Shown one piece after another: positions 17,671-25,790 of a stretch of DNA of 53,526 nucleotides. The notes beneath the pieces are model-generated. The model was not told where the DNA came from, searched no databases, and saw only the letters and a program-made list of their open reading frames with translations. Within the stretch, counting starts at the first letter, position 1. The number at the start of each line of letters is the position of its first letter. Location of the stretch: NCBI GenBank assembly GCA_900769985.1, contig CAAGIS010000142.1:1-53526 (forward strand). The letters run 5' to 3'. The position numbers were made by a program, and so were the translations under genes. The DNA comes from Spirochaetia bacterium. Its GTDB lineage: Bacteria; Spirochaetota; Spirochaetia; Treponematales; Treponemataceae.

Positions 17671-19236
17671 ATGGAAAATTCAGTTATGAATAGCAATGCT
17701 TTTGTTTATCCTGAAGGATGTTTTTTTAATTCTATTGAAGATATAAAAGACAAACACATTACCGTAATGGGACTCGGACTAAATGGAGGCGGTGAAGCAA
17801 CTGTCAGATTTTTGCTCAGACACGGCGCTTATGTTCTCGTAACTGACATGAAACAGGAAAGTCAGTTAAAGCCGACGATTGATTCGATAAGTGCAGACAA
17901 AACGTTGCCGGCTGACCGCCTGACTTATGTTTTAGGCGAACACAGAATCGAAGATTTTGCAAATGCAGACTGCGTAATAAAAAATCCGGGTGTAAAAATT
18001 CAGGGAAATAAATTTTTACAGGCGGCAAAGGCAATTGAAACAGACATCAGCCTTTTTTTAAAGTTCACTAAAGCAAAAATTATTGCCGTAACGGGAAGCA
18101 AAGGAAAATCAAGTACGGTAAGCGCAATTCACTACGGACTCCAGCAGTCTGGTTTTGATGCTTTTCTTGGCGGAAACATTACTGTAAGTCCGCTCACCTT
18201 TCTTGAGCAGACTTCAGAAAAATCAGTTGTCGTCCTTGAACTTTCAAGCTGGCAGCTTGCAGACTTACGCGGAAGAAAACTTTTAAAGCCGTTTATCGCA
18301 GTAATTACGAAAATCGTTCCTGACCATCAGAACTGGTATAACAACATGGGCGACTATGTTGCAGACAAAAGGCTGATTTACAAAGACCAGACAGAAGATG
18401 ATTATACAATCGTAGACTTTGACGGTGATGCTGTAGGAACAGGTCCTAGTTGTGGCGGCACTTGGGGCGATTATTTTGCAAAAGAAACAAAAGGAACTGT
18501 ACTGCGCTACAGTCAGAGAGATTTGGGACTTCATGTAAAGAACTTTAACGGTGCTTGGCAGTCGTTTGATGATAACAATGTTTTTTCAGGAATGGCAAAG
18601 CTTCCTTTTTGGACGGCAGCAAAAAAAATACTCGGAAAATTAAAAGTTCCTGGTGTGCATATGAGGAGCAATACACTCAATGCTGCGCTTGTCCTTGCAA
18701 TTATGGGAGTTGAACCTGACAGAATTGAAAGCATTTTATCGGGCTGGACAGGTATTCCGCACAGGCTTCAGTTTTTTCACACTTGGAAAAATAAAAACGG
18801 CGTTACATTTAAATTTTTTAATGACTCATGCGCTACAGTACCAGAAGCCTCAGCTGCTGCAAGTCAGGCATTTGGAAAACCGGTAGTCTTTATCTGCGGC
18901 GGAACTGACAAGGGACTTAATTTTTCTGTTTTGTCTGACACGTTAAATTACAGGCAATCTGGCAGTACAAAAGTTTCTTCGCTGTATCTTCTTGCAGGAA
19001 CAGGAACAGACAAACTCGTGCCGCTTCTTGACAAAGACAGTGTTTCTTACAAAGGTCCGTTTGGGTCGCTTGAGGAACTTTTAAAAGAAGTAAAAACTGA
19101 TTTAGACAGCGAAGATTCTTCTGAAGTTTCGGATGTCGTTGTATTTAGTCCTGGCGCAACAAGTTTTGGAATGTTTACAAATGAATTTGACCGCGGAACT
19201 AAATTTATGAATGAGGTAAAAAATTTATTTGCCTGA
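17671..19236 (+). CDS. murD: UDP-MurNAc-L-alanine--D-glutamate ligase MurD
   Basis: Adds D-glutamate to UDP-MurNAc-L-Ala in the cytoplasm. Motifs: an N-terminal dinucleotide-like fold (VMGLGLNGGGEATVRFL), the ATP loop AVTGSKGKSST, VLELSSWQL, the PDHQNWY histidine segment, NDSCATVPEA and CGGTDKGLNF. The product is 521 residues against about 450 in most bacteria, the extra length lying in inserted loops. Several in-frame ATGs exist from 17647 on; the one at 17671 has GGGG 6 bases upstream and starts just before the conserved region. Its stop lies 3 bases from the convergent U32 gene, leaving no room for a terminator. Confidence 0.92.
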   Translation: MENSVMNSNAFVYPEGCFFNSIEDIKDKHITVMGLGLNGGGEATVRFLLRHGAYVLVTDMKQESQLKPTIDSISADKTLPADRLTYVLGEHRIEDFANADCVIKNPGVKIQGNKFLQAAKAIETDISLFLKFTKAKIIAVTGSKGKSSTVSAIHYGLQQSGFDAFLGGNITVSPLTFLEQTSEKSVVVLELSSWQLADLRGRKLLKPFIAVITKIVPDHQNWYNNMGDYVADKRLIYKDQTEDDYTIVDFDGDAVGTGPSCGGTWGDYFAKETKGTVLRYSQRDLGLHVKNFNGAWQSFDDNNVFSGMAKLPFWTAAKKILGKLKVPGVHMRSNTLNAALVLAIMGVEPDRIESILSGWTGIPHRLQFFHTWKNKNGVTFKFFNDSCATVPEASAAASQAFGKPVVFICGGTDKGLNFSVLSDTLNYRQSGSTKVSSLYLLAGTGTDKLVPLLDKDSVSYKGPFGSLEELLKEVKTDLDSEDSSEVSDVVVFSPGATSFGMFTNEFDRGTKFMNEVKNLFA

Positions 19237-19239
19237 ATT

Positions 19240-20757
19240 TTATCTGCCGGTATCCCTGACAATACCTTCAACGTAACCATTGTCTTTTACGCGAAGCAAA
19301 GTACCTTTCTGCAAATCATATTTTGTATAAAGAATACACTGATGTCCATTGCATACCCAATTTCTGACAGAAGCATTTTCAGGATTTACCAAAAGCCACT
19401 CCCCTTTTTTTGCAGGCGTAAAAACAACGTCAGGCGAAATAAATTCCAGTTCTGAATTATAATCGACCATATTCAACGGTTCGTATTCATACATGTTCCA
19501 GCCGTCATAATTTTCAATCGGGGTGATTTTACGTTCAGGATTTTTCTGATAGTCTTTGAGTCTTGCCTCACGCGCTTTCGGGTGCATTAAATCAAGTTCA
19601 CTTTGAATTTTATTTTTCGTTTCAGATGCAGTTTTTAAAACGGCAGACTTTTCTTCTTCTGAAAATTTTCTGCCGATTGTCGCACACAAATCATAAGCAC
19701 TGTCAGAAGCGCCCTGTGTCGTTTTATCAGCATCTGCTCTTGAATAATAAAAGCCTGTCGTAGATTCACGGTGGCTGACATTTTCAAGTTCTGCAATAAA
19801 AGGAGCCGCTTCTTCATCTGTAATTTTCCCATCAAGGGCATCAATGGCTTTTCTGTATGCACGAGTTACAAGAGCAACATAATAAGTGCTTTTCATTCTT
19901 CCTTCGATTTTAAGTGAATCAAGACCTGCTTCTTTCATATCTTTTAAATGGTCAATCATCTTTATGTCTTTGCTAGAAAGAATTGCCGTAAAGTCATCGC
20001 CTTCGTAAACAGGAAAATACTCACCGCGCCGTGAATGTTCTTCGATTGCAAGAGTACCGCTTTGGGCAAGTTGTTTTGCTTTTTCAGGCGAAATAATTTT
20101 TCTGTCAGAATCTGAACTAGAACAAGAAACCGAACCAAAATCAGGACGACATTTCAAGTCAAAATCCCAGCGGCATGTATGGGAACAAAATCCGCTTTGA
20201 GCACTGCGACCTGTCAAAAGAGAACTCATAAGACATCTTCCGCTGTAAGCAATGCACATCGCCCCATGAACAAAAGCTTCAAGTTCCATATCAGGAACGG
20301 CATCTTTTATCTGCCTGATTTCTTTTAAACTTGCCTCACGTCCGAGTACAATCCGCTTAAAGCCGATTGACTTGTACATTTTTACAGCTTCCCTATTTAC
20401 ACAACTTGCCTGCGTACTTAAATGAAGCGCTGCATCAGGAAAATTTTTCTGCAGTATCGGAACAATTCCCAAATCCTGAACTATAAACGCATCAATCGGA
20501 TACTGTTTAAAATAGCCGATGTCGCGGATAAAAGAATCGATGTCATCATTATGAAAACAAATGTTCAGTGCACAATGAAGTTTTTTTTCAGGGAACTGTT
20601 TTTTTAATTCAATGACTTTTTTATATTCCTCTTCGTAAAAATTATCTGCCTTTATTCTTAGCGAAAATTTTTTAAGTCCTATGTAAGCAGCGTCCGCCCC
20701 ATAAGCATAAGCGTAATACAGTTTTTCAACATTGCCTGCAGGAGATAAAAGTTCCAT
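19240..20757 (-). CDS. Peptidase U32 family protein
   Basis: A 505-residue member of the U32 family, now best known for tRNA/rRNA hydroxylation (TrhP, RlhA) rather than proteolysis. It begins with the typical MELLSPAGNVEKLYYAYAYGADAAYIGL and contains the family signature LEAFVHGAMCIAYSGRCLMSS, with further cysteines in GFCSHTCRW that probably bind an iron-sulfur cluster. The substrate RNA cannot be told from the sequence. It follows the esterase-like gene by 6 bases and is probably cotranscribed with it. Confidence 0.88.
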   Translation of the reverse strand: MELLSPAGNVEKLYYAYAYGADAAYIGLKKFSLRIKADNFYEEEYKKVIELKKQFPEKKLHCALNICFHNDDIDSFIRDIGYFKQYPIDAFIVQDLGIVPILQKNFPDAALHLSTQASCVNREAVKMYKSIGFKRIVLGREASLKEIRQIKDAVPDMELEAFVHGAMCIAYSGRCLMSSLLTGRSAQSGFCSHTCRWDFDLKCRPDFGSVSCSSSDSDRKIISPEKAKQLAQSGTLAIEEHSRRGEYFPVYEGDDFTAILSSKDIKMIDHLKDMKEAGLDSLKIEGRMKSTYYVALVTRAYRKAIDALDGKITDEEAAPFIAELENVSHRESTTGFYYSRADADKTTQGASDSAYDLCATIGRKFSEEEKSAVLKTASETKNKIQSELDLMHPKAREARLKDYQKNPERKITPIENYDGWNMYEYEPLNMVDYNSELEFISPDVVFTPAKKGEWLLVNPENASVRNWVCNGHQCILYTKYDLQKGTLLRVKDNGYVEGIVRDTGR

Positions 20758-20763
20758 TCTGTT

Positions 20764-21762
20764 CTATGCCTCTGATTCAAGACTTTTTTCTAAAACAGGT
20801 GCGCGGCTCAAAGTTTGCTCGTCAACTTTTTCTTCATGATAAGTTATAAGCCTGCCGATTTTTTCAATTGCAAGATGAGATTCTTCTATATATTCATCTG
20901 CCATCTGAAACATGAACATCATATCAGGCCAGACATCAAGGTCACACACACAGCCAGCCTCGTGCAGATTACGCTGAAAAGTTTTTGCGTCCTGCAATAA
21001 AATTTCTTTTTCGCCAAGCTGAATATACACAGGAGGAAAACCTTTTAAAGATTCCTTTGAAGCCATTACGGCCGATACAAGCGGATTAGAAAGATTTGTT
21101 TCATAAGTATAGACATCAGCACTTCGTCTGAGGCAATCGCCGTTCATAATTTCATCATGGGCTTTTCTCTCTTTTATCAAAGGAGAATCAGAAGTCAGGT
21201 TAAGCCAGGGCGAAAACAAAATCACGCGGCTTATACATTCGCGGTAACGTTCTCGAAGATTTAAAATTAAAGCCATTGCAAGTGAAGCACCAGAGCCGTC
21301 TGCTGCAATCAAGATTTCCGGCTGCTCAGGCTTTTTAGGATTTGAAGAATCAAGTGAACGTGCAATCTGTTCTTCCGTAAAAACAGAACGGAAAACTGCC
21401 TGCAAATCTTCAATTCCGTTCGGAAAAGTATATGCAGGTGCAAGGCGGAACTCAGGAACGACGACACGGCACGATGTTGCATTTGCAATGCTCGCACAGA
21501 AAGAACGATACGCACTTCTTGAGCCGCCTACAAAAGAGCCTCCGTGAACGTAAATCATAATTTTTTCAGTTGAATAAACTTCCGGCATCAAGACGTCACA
21601 GGAAATATTTGAATATTTGTGTTCGATACATTCAACATTATTCGGAATTACAGCAGAATAAAATGTCCTGTCAATATTTTTCCTAAATACGTCCAAATCC
21701 TGTCTGGTAGAATAAACCAAAGTTTTTAGTTTTTTTATTGCCGCTTTTCTGTCACGATTCAT
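20764..21762 (-). CDS. HSL-type alpha/beta hydrolase, active site degenerate
   Basis: A 333-residue protein of the hormone-sensitive-lipase (alpha/beta hydrolase-3) family. The oxyanion motif HGG is at 73-75 and the segment VVPEFRLAPAYTFP is typical. The nucleophile elbow reads DGSGA around S157 rather than GDSAG. The expected acid is D258. The position of the catalytic histidine, normally in a WxDMxHxF-type segment near the C-terminus, reads WPDMMFMFQ, with Phe283 in place of His. It may therefore be catalytically dead or use H296. The ATG at 21762 is chosen over the open frame to 21888 because the latter overlaps metA, and a TATACT box with an extended TG ends 9 bases before 21762. Confidence 0.75.
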   Translation of the reverse strand: MNRDRKAAIKKLKTLVYSTRQDLDVFRKNIDRTFYSAVIPNNVECIEHKYSNISCDVLMPEVYSTEKIMIYVHGGSFVGGSRSAYRSFCASIANATSCRVVVPEFRLAPAYTFPNGIEDLQAVFRSVFTEEQIARSLDSSNPKKPEQPEILIAADGSGASLAMALILNLRERYRECISRVILFSPWLNLTSDSPLIKERKAHDEIMNGDCLRRSADVYTYETNLSNPLVSAVMASKESLKGFPPVYIQLGEKEILLQDAKTFQRNLHEAGCVCDLDVWPDMMFMFQMADEYIEESHLAIEKIGRLITYHEEKVDEQTLSRAPVLEKSLESEA

Positions 21763-21771
21763 AATGAAAAT

Positions 21772-21804
21772 AGTATAGCAAAAACAATTATTTTGTGCTA
21801 TATT
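21772..21804. promoter_or_regulatory. Divergent promoter pair of the esterase-like gene and metA
   Basis: On the minus strand, TATACT (21772-21777) preceded by TGC forms an extended -10, 9 bases from the ATG at 21762. On the plus strand, TATATT (21799-21804) ends 7 bases from the metA ATG. The -35 regions are weak and the metA one overlaps the opposing -10, so the two promoters probably compete. Confidence 0.5.
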
Positions 21805-21811
21805 TCTGTCT

Positions 21812-22744
21812 ATGCCAATCAAAATAAAATCAGATTTACCAGCTTGCAAAATTCTAGAAAACGAAAACATATTTGTAATGACAGACAAAAGGGCAACTAC
21901 TCAGGATATACGCCCACTTAAAATCGCAATCGTAAATTTGATGCCTGCAAAAGTTACGACAGAAACTCAACTGCTCCGTCTTTTAGGAAACACTCCGCTA
22001 CAGATTGAAATTTCGCTTGTTCAAATGGAAAATCACATTTCAAAAAACACAGGAATAGAACATCTTGAAAAATTCTATATAAACTCAAGTGATGTGTTCA
22101 GTCAAAAATTCGACGGAATGATTATTACAGGCGCTCCTGTCGAACAGCTTGAATTTGAAAAAGTTGATTACTGGGAAGACCTCTGCAAAATAATGGATTA
22201 TGCAAAGACAAACGTTTTTTCTACGCTCTACATTTGCTGGGGTGCTCAGGCAGGACTTTACCATCATTTCGGAATTCCAAAATACAGCCTTGACAAAAAA
22301 ATGTTCGGCATTTTTGAAAACAGGCGCACGGCAGGACCTGATCCGCTTTTAAGGGGCTTTGATGATTTTTTCCCTATTCCTCAGTCGCGCCATACGACAA
22401 TTCACAAAGAAGACATTTTAAAACATCCGGAACTTACGATTCTTGCAGAAAGCGATGAAGTCGGCGTAACGATTGTAAAGACAACAGACAACAGGGCAAT
22501 TTTTATGACAGGTCATCTTGAATACGATTCAGAAACTTTAAAATCTGAATATTTCCGCGACGTAAACAAAGGTCTTGAAATAAACATTCCGAAAAATTAT
22601 TTTCCAGACGACAATCCGTCAAAAGAACCTTTTTCTTCATGGCGAAGTACGGCGCATTTATTCTATTCAAACTGGCTCAACTACTACGTATATCAGGAAA
22701 CTCCATATAACTTTGTAAAACAGGACTCAGGCAATGACAATTAA
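21812..22744 (+). CDS. metA: Homoserine O-acyltransferase MetA, probably acetyl-CoA specific
   Basis: Activates homoserine for methionine synthesis. The 310-residue protein starts MPIKIKSDLPA as family members do. The catalytic cysteine is C142 in YICWGAQAGLYHHFGIPK. At position 111, which decides acyl-CoA choice, it has Glu (TGAPVEQLEF) where E. coli has Gly. Glu111 is associated with acetyl-CoA use in the Bacillus enzyme, so O-acetylhomoserine is the predicted product (known family rule applied here). It overlaps aroA by 11 bases, indicating one transcript. Confidence 0.95.
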   Translation: MPIKIKSDLPACKILENENIFVMTDKRATTQDIRPLKIAIVNLMPAKVTTETQLLRLLGNTPLQIEISLVQMENHISKNTGIEHLEKFYINSSDVFSQKFDGMIITGAPVEQLEFEKVDYWEDLCKIMDYAKTNVFSTLYICWGAQAGLYHHFGIPKYSLDKKMFGIFENRRTAGPDPLLRGFDDFFPIPQSRHTTIHKEDILKHPELTILAESDEVGVTIVKTTDNRAIFMTGHLEYDSETLKSEYFRDVNKGLEINIPKNYFPDDNPSKEPFSSWRSTAHLFYSNWLNYYVYQETPYNFVKQDSGNDN

Positions 22745-24134
22745 ATCGTGTAAATCAGACAGTTTTGGAAACGGAAAATCAATTCGTGTGCCCGGCTCAA
22801 AAAGCCATACAATCAGGGCATTAATTCTTGCAGCAATGAGCGAAGGCAAGACTAAAATTACAAATCCGCTAAAAAGTGCAGACGCTCTTTCTACGGCAAA
22901 AGCAATAAAAAAAATAGGTGCTGACGTTGAATTTTTTGATGACGAAAATTACTGGCTTGTAACAGGAGCCGGAAATAACATTCATCTTCCTGATTCAGAA
23001 ATTGACGTAGGAAACTCAGGTTCACTGATGTATTTTATTTCTCCAGTTCTTGCAACACTGAACGGACGATGCGTAATAAACGGAGATGCCTCAATCCAAA
23101 AACGCCCGGTTGCCCATCTGACAGATGCCCTTAACCAGCTTGGCGCAAAAGCTTTCTGTCAGAAAAAAGATTCTGTCTGCCCGCCATTTGAATTTACAGG
23201 ACCTGTAAGCAATTCCAAAACTTTAGTTACAGACGGCAAGTTATCTCAATACATATCCGGTTTTATGATGGCTGCAACACGACTTCAGGGCGAAACAAAA
23301 ATTGAACTTACAACACCGCAGGAAACGCCTTATCTTTCAATGACAAAATACTGGCTTGACAAATACGGCGTTCAAAGTTCAATTTCAGAGGACTTTAAAA
23401 ATATAAGCGTTCACGGAATAAAAAATTTAAAAGCACATGATGTAATAATTCCGTCAGACTGGGAAGCAGTCGCTTTTCCTTTGATTGCAGCTTTGATTGC
23501 AAACGAGTATATTGTCATTACGGACATCGATGATTCAAAAACGCAGGGCGATGAAAAAATCGTCGAACTATTACAAGACTATGGAGCAGACATAATCTGG
23601 AATAAAGAAAAAAATTTTATCGAAGTAAATCCTCATCTTAAAAATAAATCTAAAGCCGAAAAAAAAGCAGGATACAAAATCCTCAAAGTAAACGGCGAAA
23701 AAAAGATAATAAGCATGGCAGCCTATCCTGATGCAATCTGCGCGTTATGCGTAATTGCATGTTTTGCAAACGGAAAGACAGTTTTTACAGACATTGAAAT
23801 CTGCCGTAAAAAAGAAACAGACAGAATCAAAGTTATGACAGAAATACTTTCAAATCTCGGAGCAGACATCAGAGATAAAGGCAATACACTTGAAATCAAC
23901 GGAGCATCTCCTTTTAAAGATGACGGAACAAAAAATCCTGATTTTAAATTGCACGGCGGAACAATCGATTCGTACTTAGACCATCGCGTTGCAATGAGTC
24001 TTGCATGCTGCGGACTCTTTTTAGAAAAAGAAAATCCACTTTTTATAAAAGATGCACAATGCTGCGATGTTTCGTTTCCGGGATTTTTTGATACGATGAA
24101 TGGCAGTCTCGGAACTGAATTTACATGCGAATAA
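22734..24134 (+). CDS. aroA: 3-phosphoshikimate 1-carboxyvinyltransferase (EPSP synthase)
   Basis: Catalyses the sixth shikimate step, from shikimate-3-phosphate and PEP to EPSP. The 466-residue protein keeps PGSKSHTIRALILA with K23, the KRP segment (122-125 region), LSQYISGFMMA, KKETDRIKVM and the final DHRVAMSLA. The PEP/glyphosate loop, usually GNAGTAMRP, reads GNSGSLMYFI (93-102), with Tyr100 and Phe101 replacing the conserved Arg and Pro. It is slightly longer than the usual 430 residues. The start overlaps the metA stop by 11 bases, so translation is probably coupled. Confidence 0.9.
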   Translation: MTIKSCKSDSFGNGKSIRVPGSKSHTIRALILAAMSEGKTKITNPLKSADALSTAKAIKKIGADVEFFDDENYWLVTGAGNNIHLPDSEIDVGNSGSLMYFISPVLATLNGRCVINGDASIQKRPVAHLTDALNQLGAKAFCQKKDSVCPPFEFTGPVSNSKTLVTDGKLSQYISGFMMAATRLQGETKIELTTPQETPYLSMTKYWLDKYGVQSSISEDFKNISVHGIKNLKAHDVIIPSDWEAVAFPLIAALIANEYIVITDIDDSKTQGDEKIVELLQDYGADIIWNKEKNFIEVNPHLKNKSKAEKKAGYKILKVNGEKKIISMAAYPDAICALCVIACFANGKTVFTDIEICRKKETDRIKVMTEILSNLGADIRDKGNTLEINGASPFKDDGTKNPDFKLHGGTIDSYLDHRVAMSLACCGLFLEKENPLFIKDAQCCDVSFPGFFDTMNGSLGTEFTCE

Positions 24135-24149
24135 AATATGCAAAAAAAT

Positions 24150-25529
24150 TTAGTGCTGGTAAATTGACTCGATAAGATTTAATTTACCGGCTTTTATTTC
24201 AAATCCGTCGATACAATCTGTATGTACAATTTTTTTCTTCATATTGTAATAATTAATCTTAATGTCATAAATTCCGTCAGGCACAGAGATTCCTGCAACG
24301 CTTACTACAGACGGAAAAAACCTGCAGATTCTGACATCTGCCCTTTCTGTTACTTCTGTCGTTACCTGCGAAAATAAATTTAAAATGCCGAAAATGCTTC
24401 CAAGATAACTGTCAGAAGTTTCCCTACTTGCAGCATCAAGAACACCTGAAGTTACAGACTTACTGATTGAACGGATTAAAGACCTTGCATAGATTGCGCC
24501 GAAATGCTGCTTGTAAGTATCACACACAATGTTGCTTATTTTTTCAAGCGCAGAAAGATTTTGTTTATAGACTATGCCTGTATACTTATCTGTCATTACA
24601 ACTTGAATTGCCCTGATATGCGACGGAAAAATTTTTAAAACAGGAAGGGCAAGTTTGTAATATGCATCATTAAAAGGAATACGCAGAGTATCTTCAACTT
24701 TTATCGGACTCCTGCCTGTATAGCAGATAAAATTAACGCGAGCTTTATCCAAAGGCACAGAAAGTTCGTCTTTTAATTCCTGCGGCATTGAAAAATCATA
24801 AACTGATTTCTGTAATGCAAATGCTTCCTGTATTTTATTGTAATCAATCTGTGCTGAATACAAATCATTGTCTGCGCGGTACAAAAGCATGCTTAAATAT
24901 CTTGCAAATGCGCTGTTGTGAAATTCTACATCTGTATCAAGATTATCAAAATCTGAATAATCATATTCACTTTTTAAATTTGCTTTCTGCTGGTTTATCA
25001 AATCCTGATATTCACTGCCTATTACTTTCATCTTGTTGTCAAACCGGCGGATTTCGACCATTGCATCTTCAAGTTTATTCAAGTGAATGTAATTAAGACA
25101 CATGAAAATATTTGAATAAATGTCTTCATAAGTTTCGCCAGTATAGTCTGCGACAGTATCATTTATAACAGCCTGTCCGATTTTCTGGGTAACGCTCTTT
25201 GTAAAATTCAATTCGATTTCTTTTTCAGCAAGAGAAAGATTTTTATTGCTTGCCTCATAATCAGAAGCAAAATGCTTTACGATTCCCTGATCAATATAAA
25301 GCAGGACTTTATCGCGTTTTGAATAAAAATATTTCTGCTGTTTTTCAAGGATCTCAGAAACTGCCGCGTAATCAGACTGCGAAACAGCCTCATCAATGGA
25401 AGAATAATCTAAATCTGCCATTGTCATGCAGGAATTAAAAACTGCAGAACTTACAAACAGAACGGCAAAAAAACTTTTAAACTTTTTTACAACGGATTTC
25501 TTCTGCAACAGGCGGCAACTCTCTTTCAT
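24150..25529 (-). CDS. Predicted lipoprotein, unknown function
   Basis: A 459-residue exported protein. A charged N-terminus, a hydrophobic core (FFAVLFVSSAVF) and a lipobox-like NSC with C34 indicate lipidation, allowing for the relaxed spirochaete lipobox. The mature part has helical, TPR-like stretches (about 40-260), with repeated short motifs such as YSKRDKVLLYIDQG and LNKLEDAMVEIRRFDNKM, then a beta-rich C-terminal part ending in a YDIKINYYN segment. It resembles uncharacterised lipoproteins of the COG3014 sort, but I cannot name it. The promoter's -35 is supplied by the adjacent repeat array, and the -10 ends 8 bases before the ATG. Confidence 0.7.
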   Translation of the reverse strand: MKESCRLLQKKSVVKKFKSFFAVLFVSSAVFNSCMTMADLDYSSIDEAVSQSDYAAVSEILEKQQKYFYSKRDKVLLYIDQGIVKHFASDYEASNKNLSLAEKEIELNFTKSVTQKIGQAVINDTVADYTGETYEDIYSNIFMCLNYIHLNKLEDAMVEIRRFDNKMKVIGSEYQDLINQQKANLKSEYDYSDFDNLDTDVEFHNSAFARYLSMLLYRADNDLYSAQIDYNKIQEAFALQKSVYDFSMPQELKDELSVPLDKARVNFICYTGRSPIKVEDTLRIPFNDAYYKLALPVLKIFPSHIRAIQVVMTDKYTGIVYKQNLSALEKISNIVCDTYKQHFGAIYARSLIRSISKSVTSGVLDAASRETSDSYLGSIFGILNLFSQVTTEVTERADVRICRFFPSVVSVAGISVPDGIYDIKINYYNMKKKIVHTDCIDGFEIKAGKLNLIESIYQH

Positions 25530-25537
25530 GATGGTAT

Positions 25538-25566
25538 AGTATACCTACTACGCTCGTAAATTTCAA
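25538..25566 (-). promoter_or_regulatory. Lipoprotein promoter using repeat sequence as -35
   Basis: On the minus strand, TTGAAA (25561-25566) and TATACT (25538-25543) with a 17-base spacer; the -10 ends 8 bases from the ATG. The TTGAAA hexamer is part of the first repeat unit (AAATTTCAATTC on the plus strand). Confidence 0.6.
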
Positions 25567-25789
25567 TTCTTTCCCACCACCTTTTTATCTCGCGTTACGA
25601 AAATTGCAGAGCAATTTTCTATGTCGGGTGGAATCACAAATTTCAATTCTTTCCCACCACCTTTTTATCTCGCGTTACGAAAATTGCAGATGCAATTTTC
25701 TATGTCGGGTGGAATCATAAATTTCAATTCTTTCCCACTACCTTTTTATCTCGCGTTGCGAAAATTGCAGATGCAATTTTATATTCAGG
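25558..25789. repeat. Three tandem copies of an 80-81 bp hairpin repeat
   Basis: Units start at 25558, 25638 and 25719. Each begins AAATTTCAATTCTTTCCCAC, continues through CTTTTTATCTCGCGTT, and contains a strong hairpin: GAAAATTGC/GCAATTTTC at 599-607 and 611-619 of the 25 kb block; GAAAATTGCA/TGCAATTTTC at 25679-25700; AAAATTGCA/TGCAATTTT at 25761-25780. GGTGG and CCACC blocks in neighbouring units can also pair. The third copy degrades just before the M20 peptidase stop. A related copy lies at 1-90. The array fills the gap and holds no convincing gene. Confidence 0.85.
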
Positions 25790-25790
25790 G

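Noticed and set aside
21984..21994. Third copy of the GGAAACACT repeat inside metA
   Set aside because: Match is limited to about nine bases within codons for Gly-Asn-Thr; no further similarity.
25558..25789. CRISPR array
   Set aside because: The units are contiguous 80-81 bp tandem copies with no unique spacers and no cas genes nearby.
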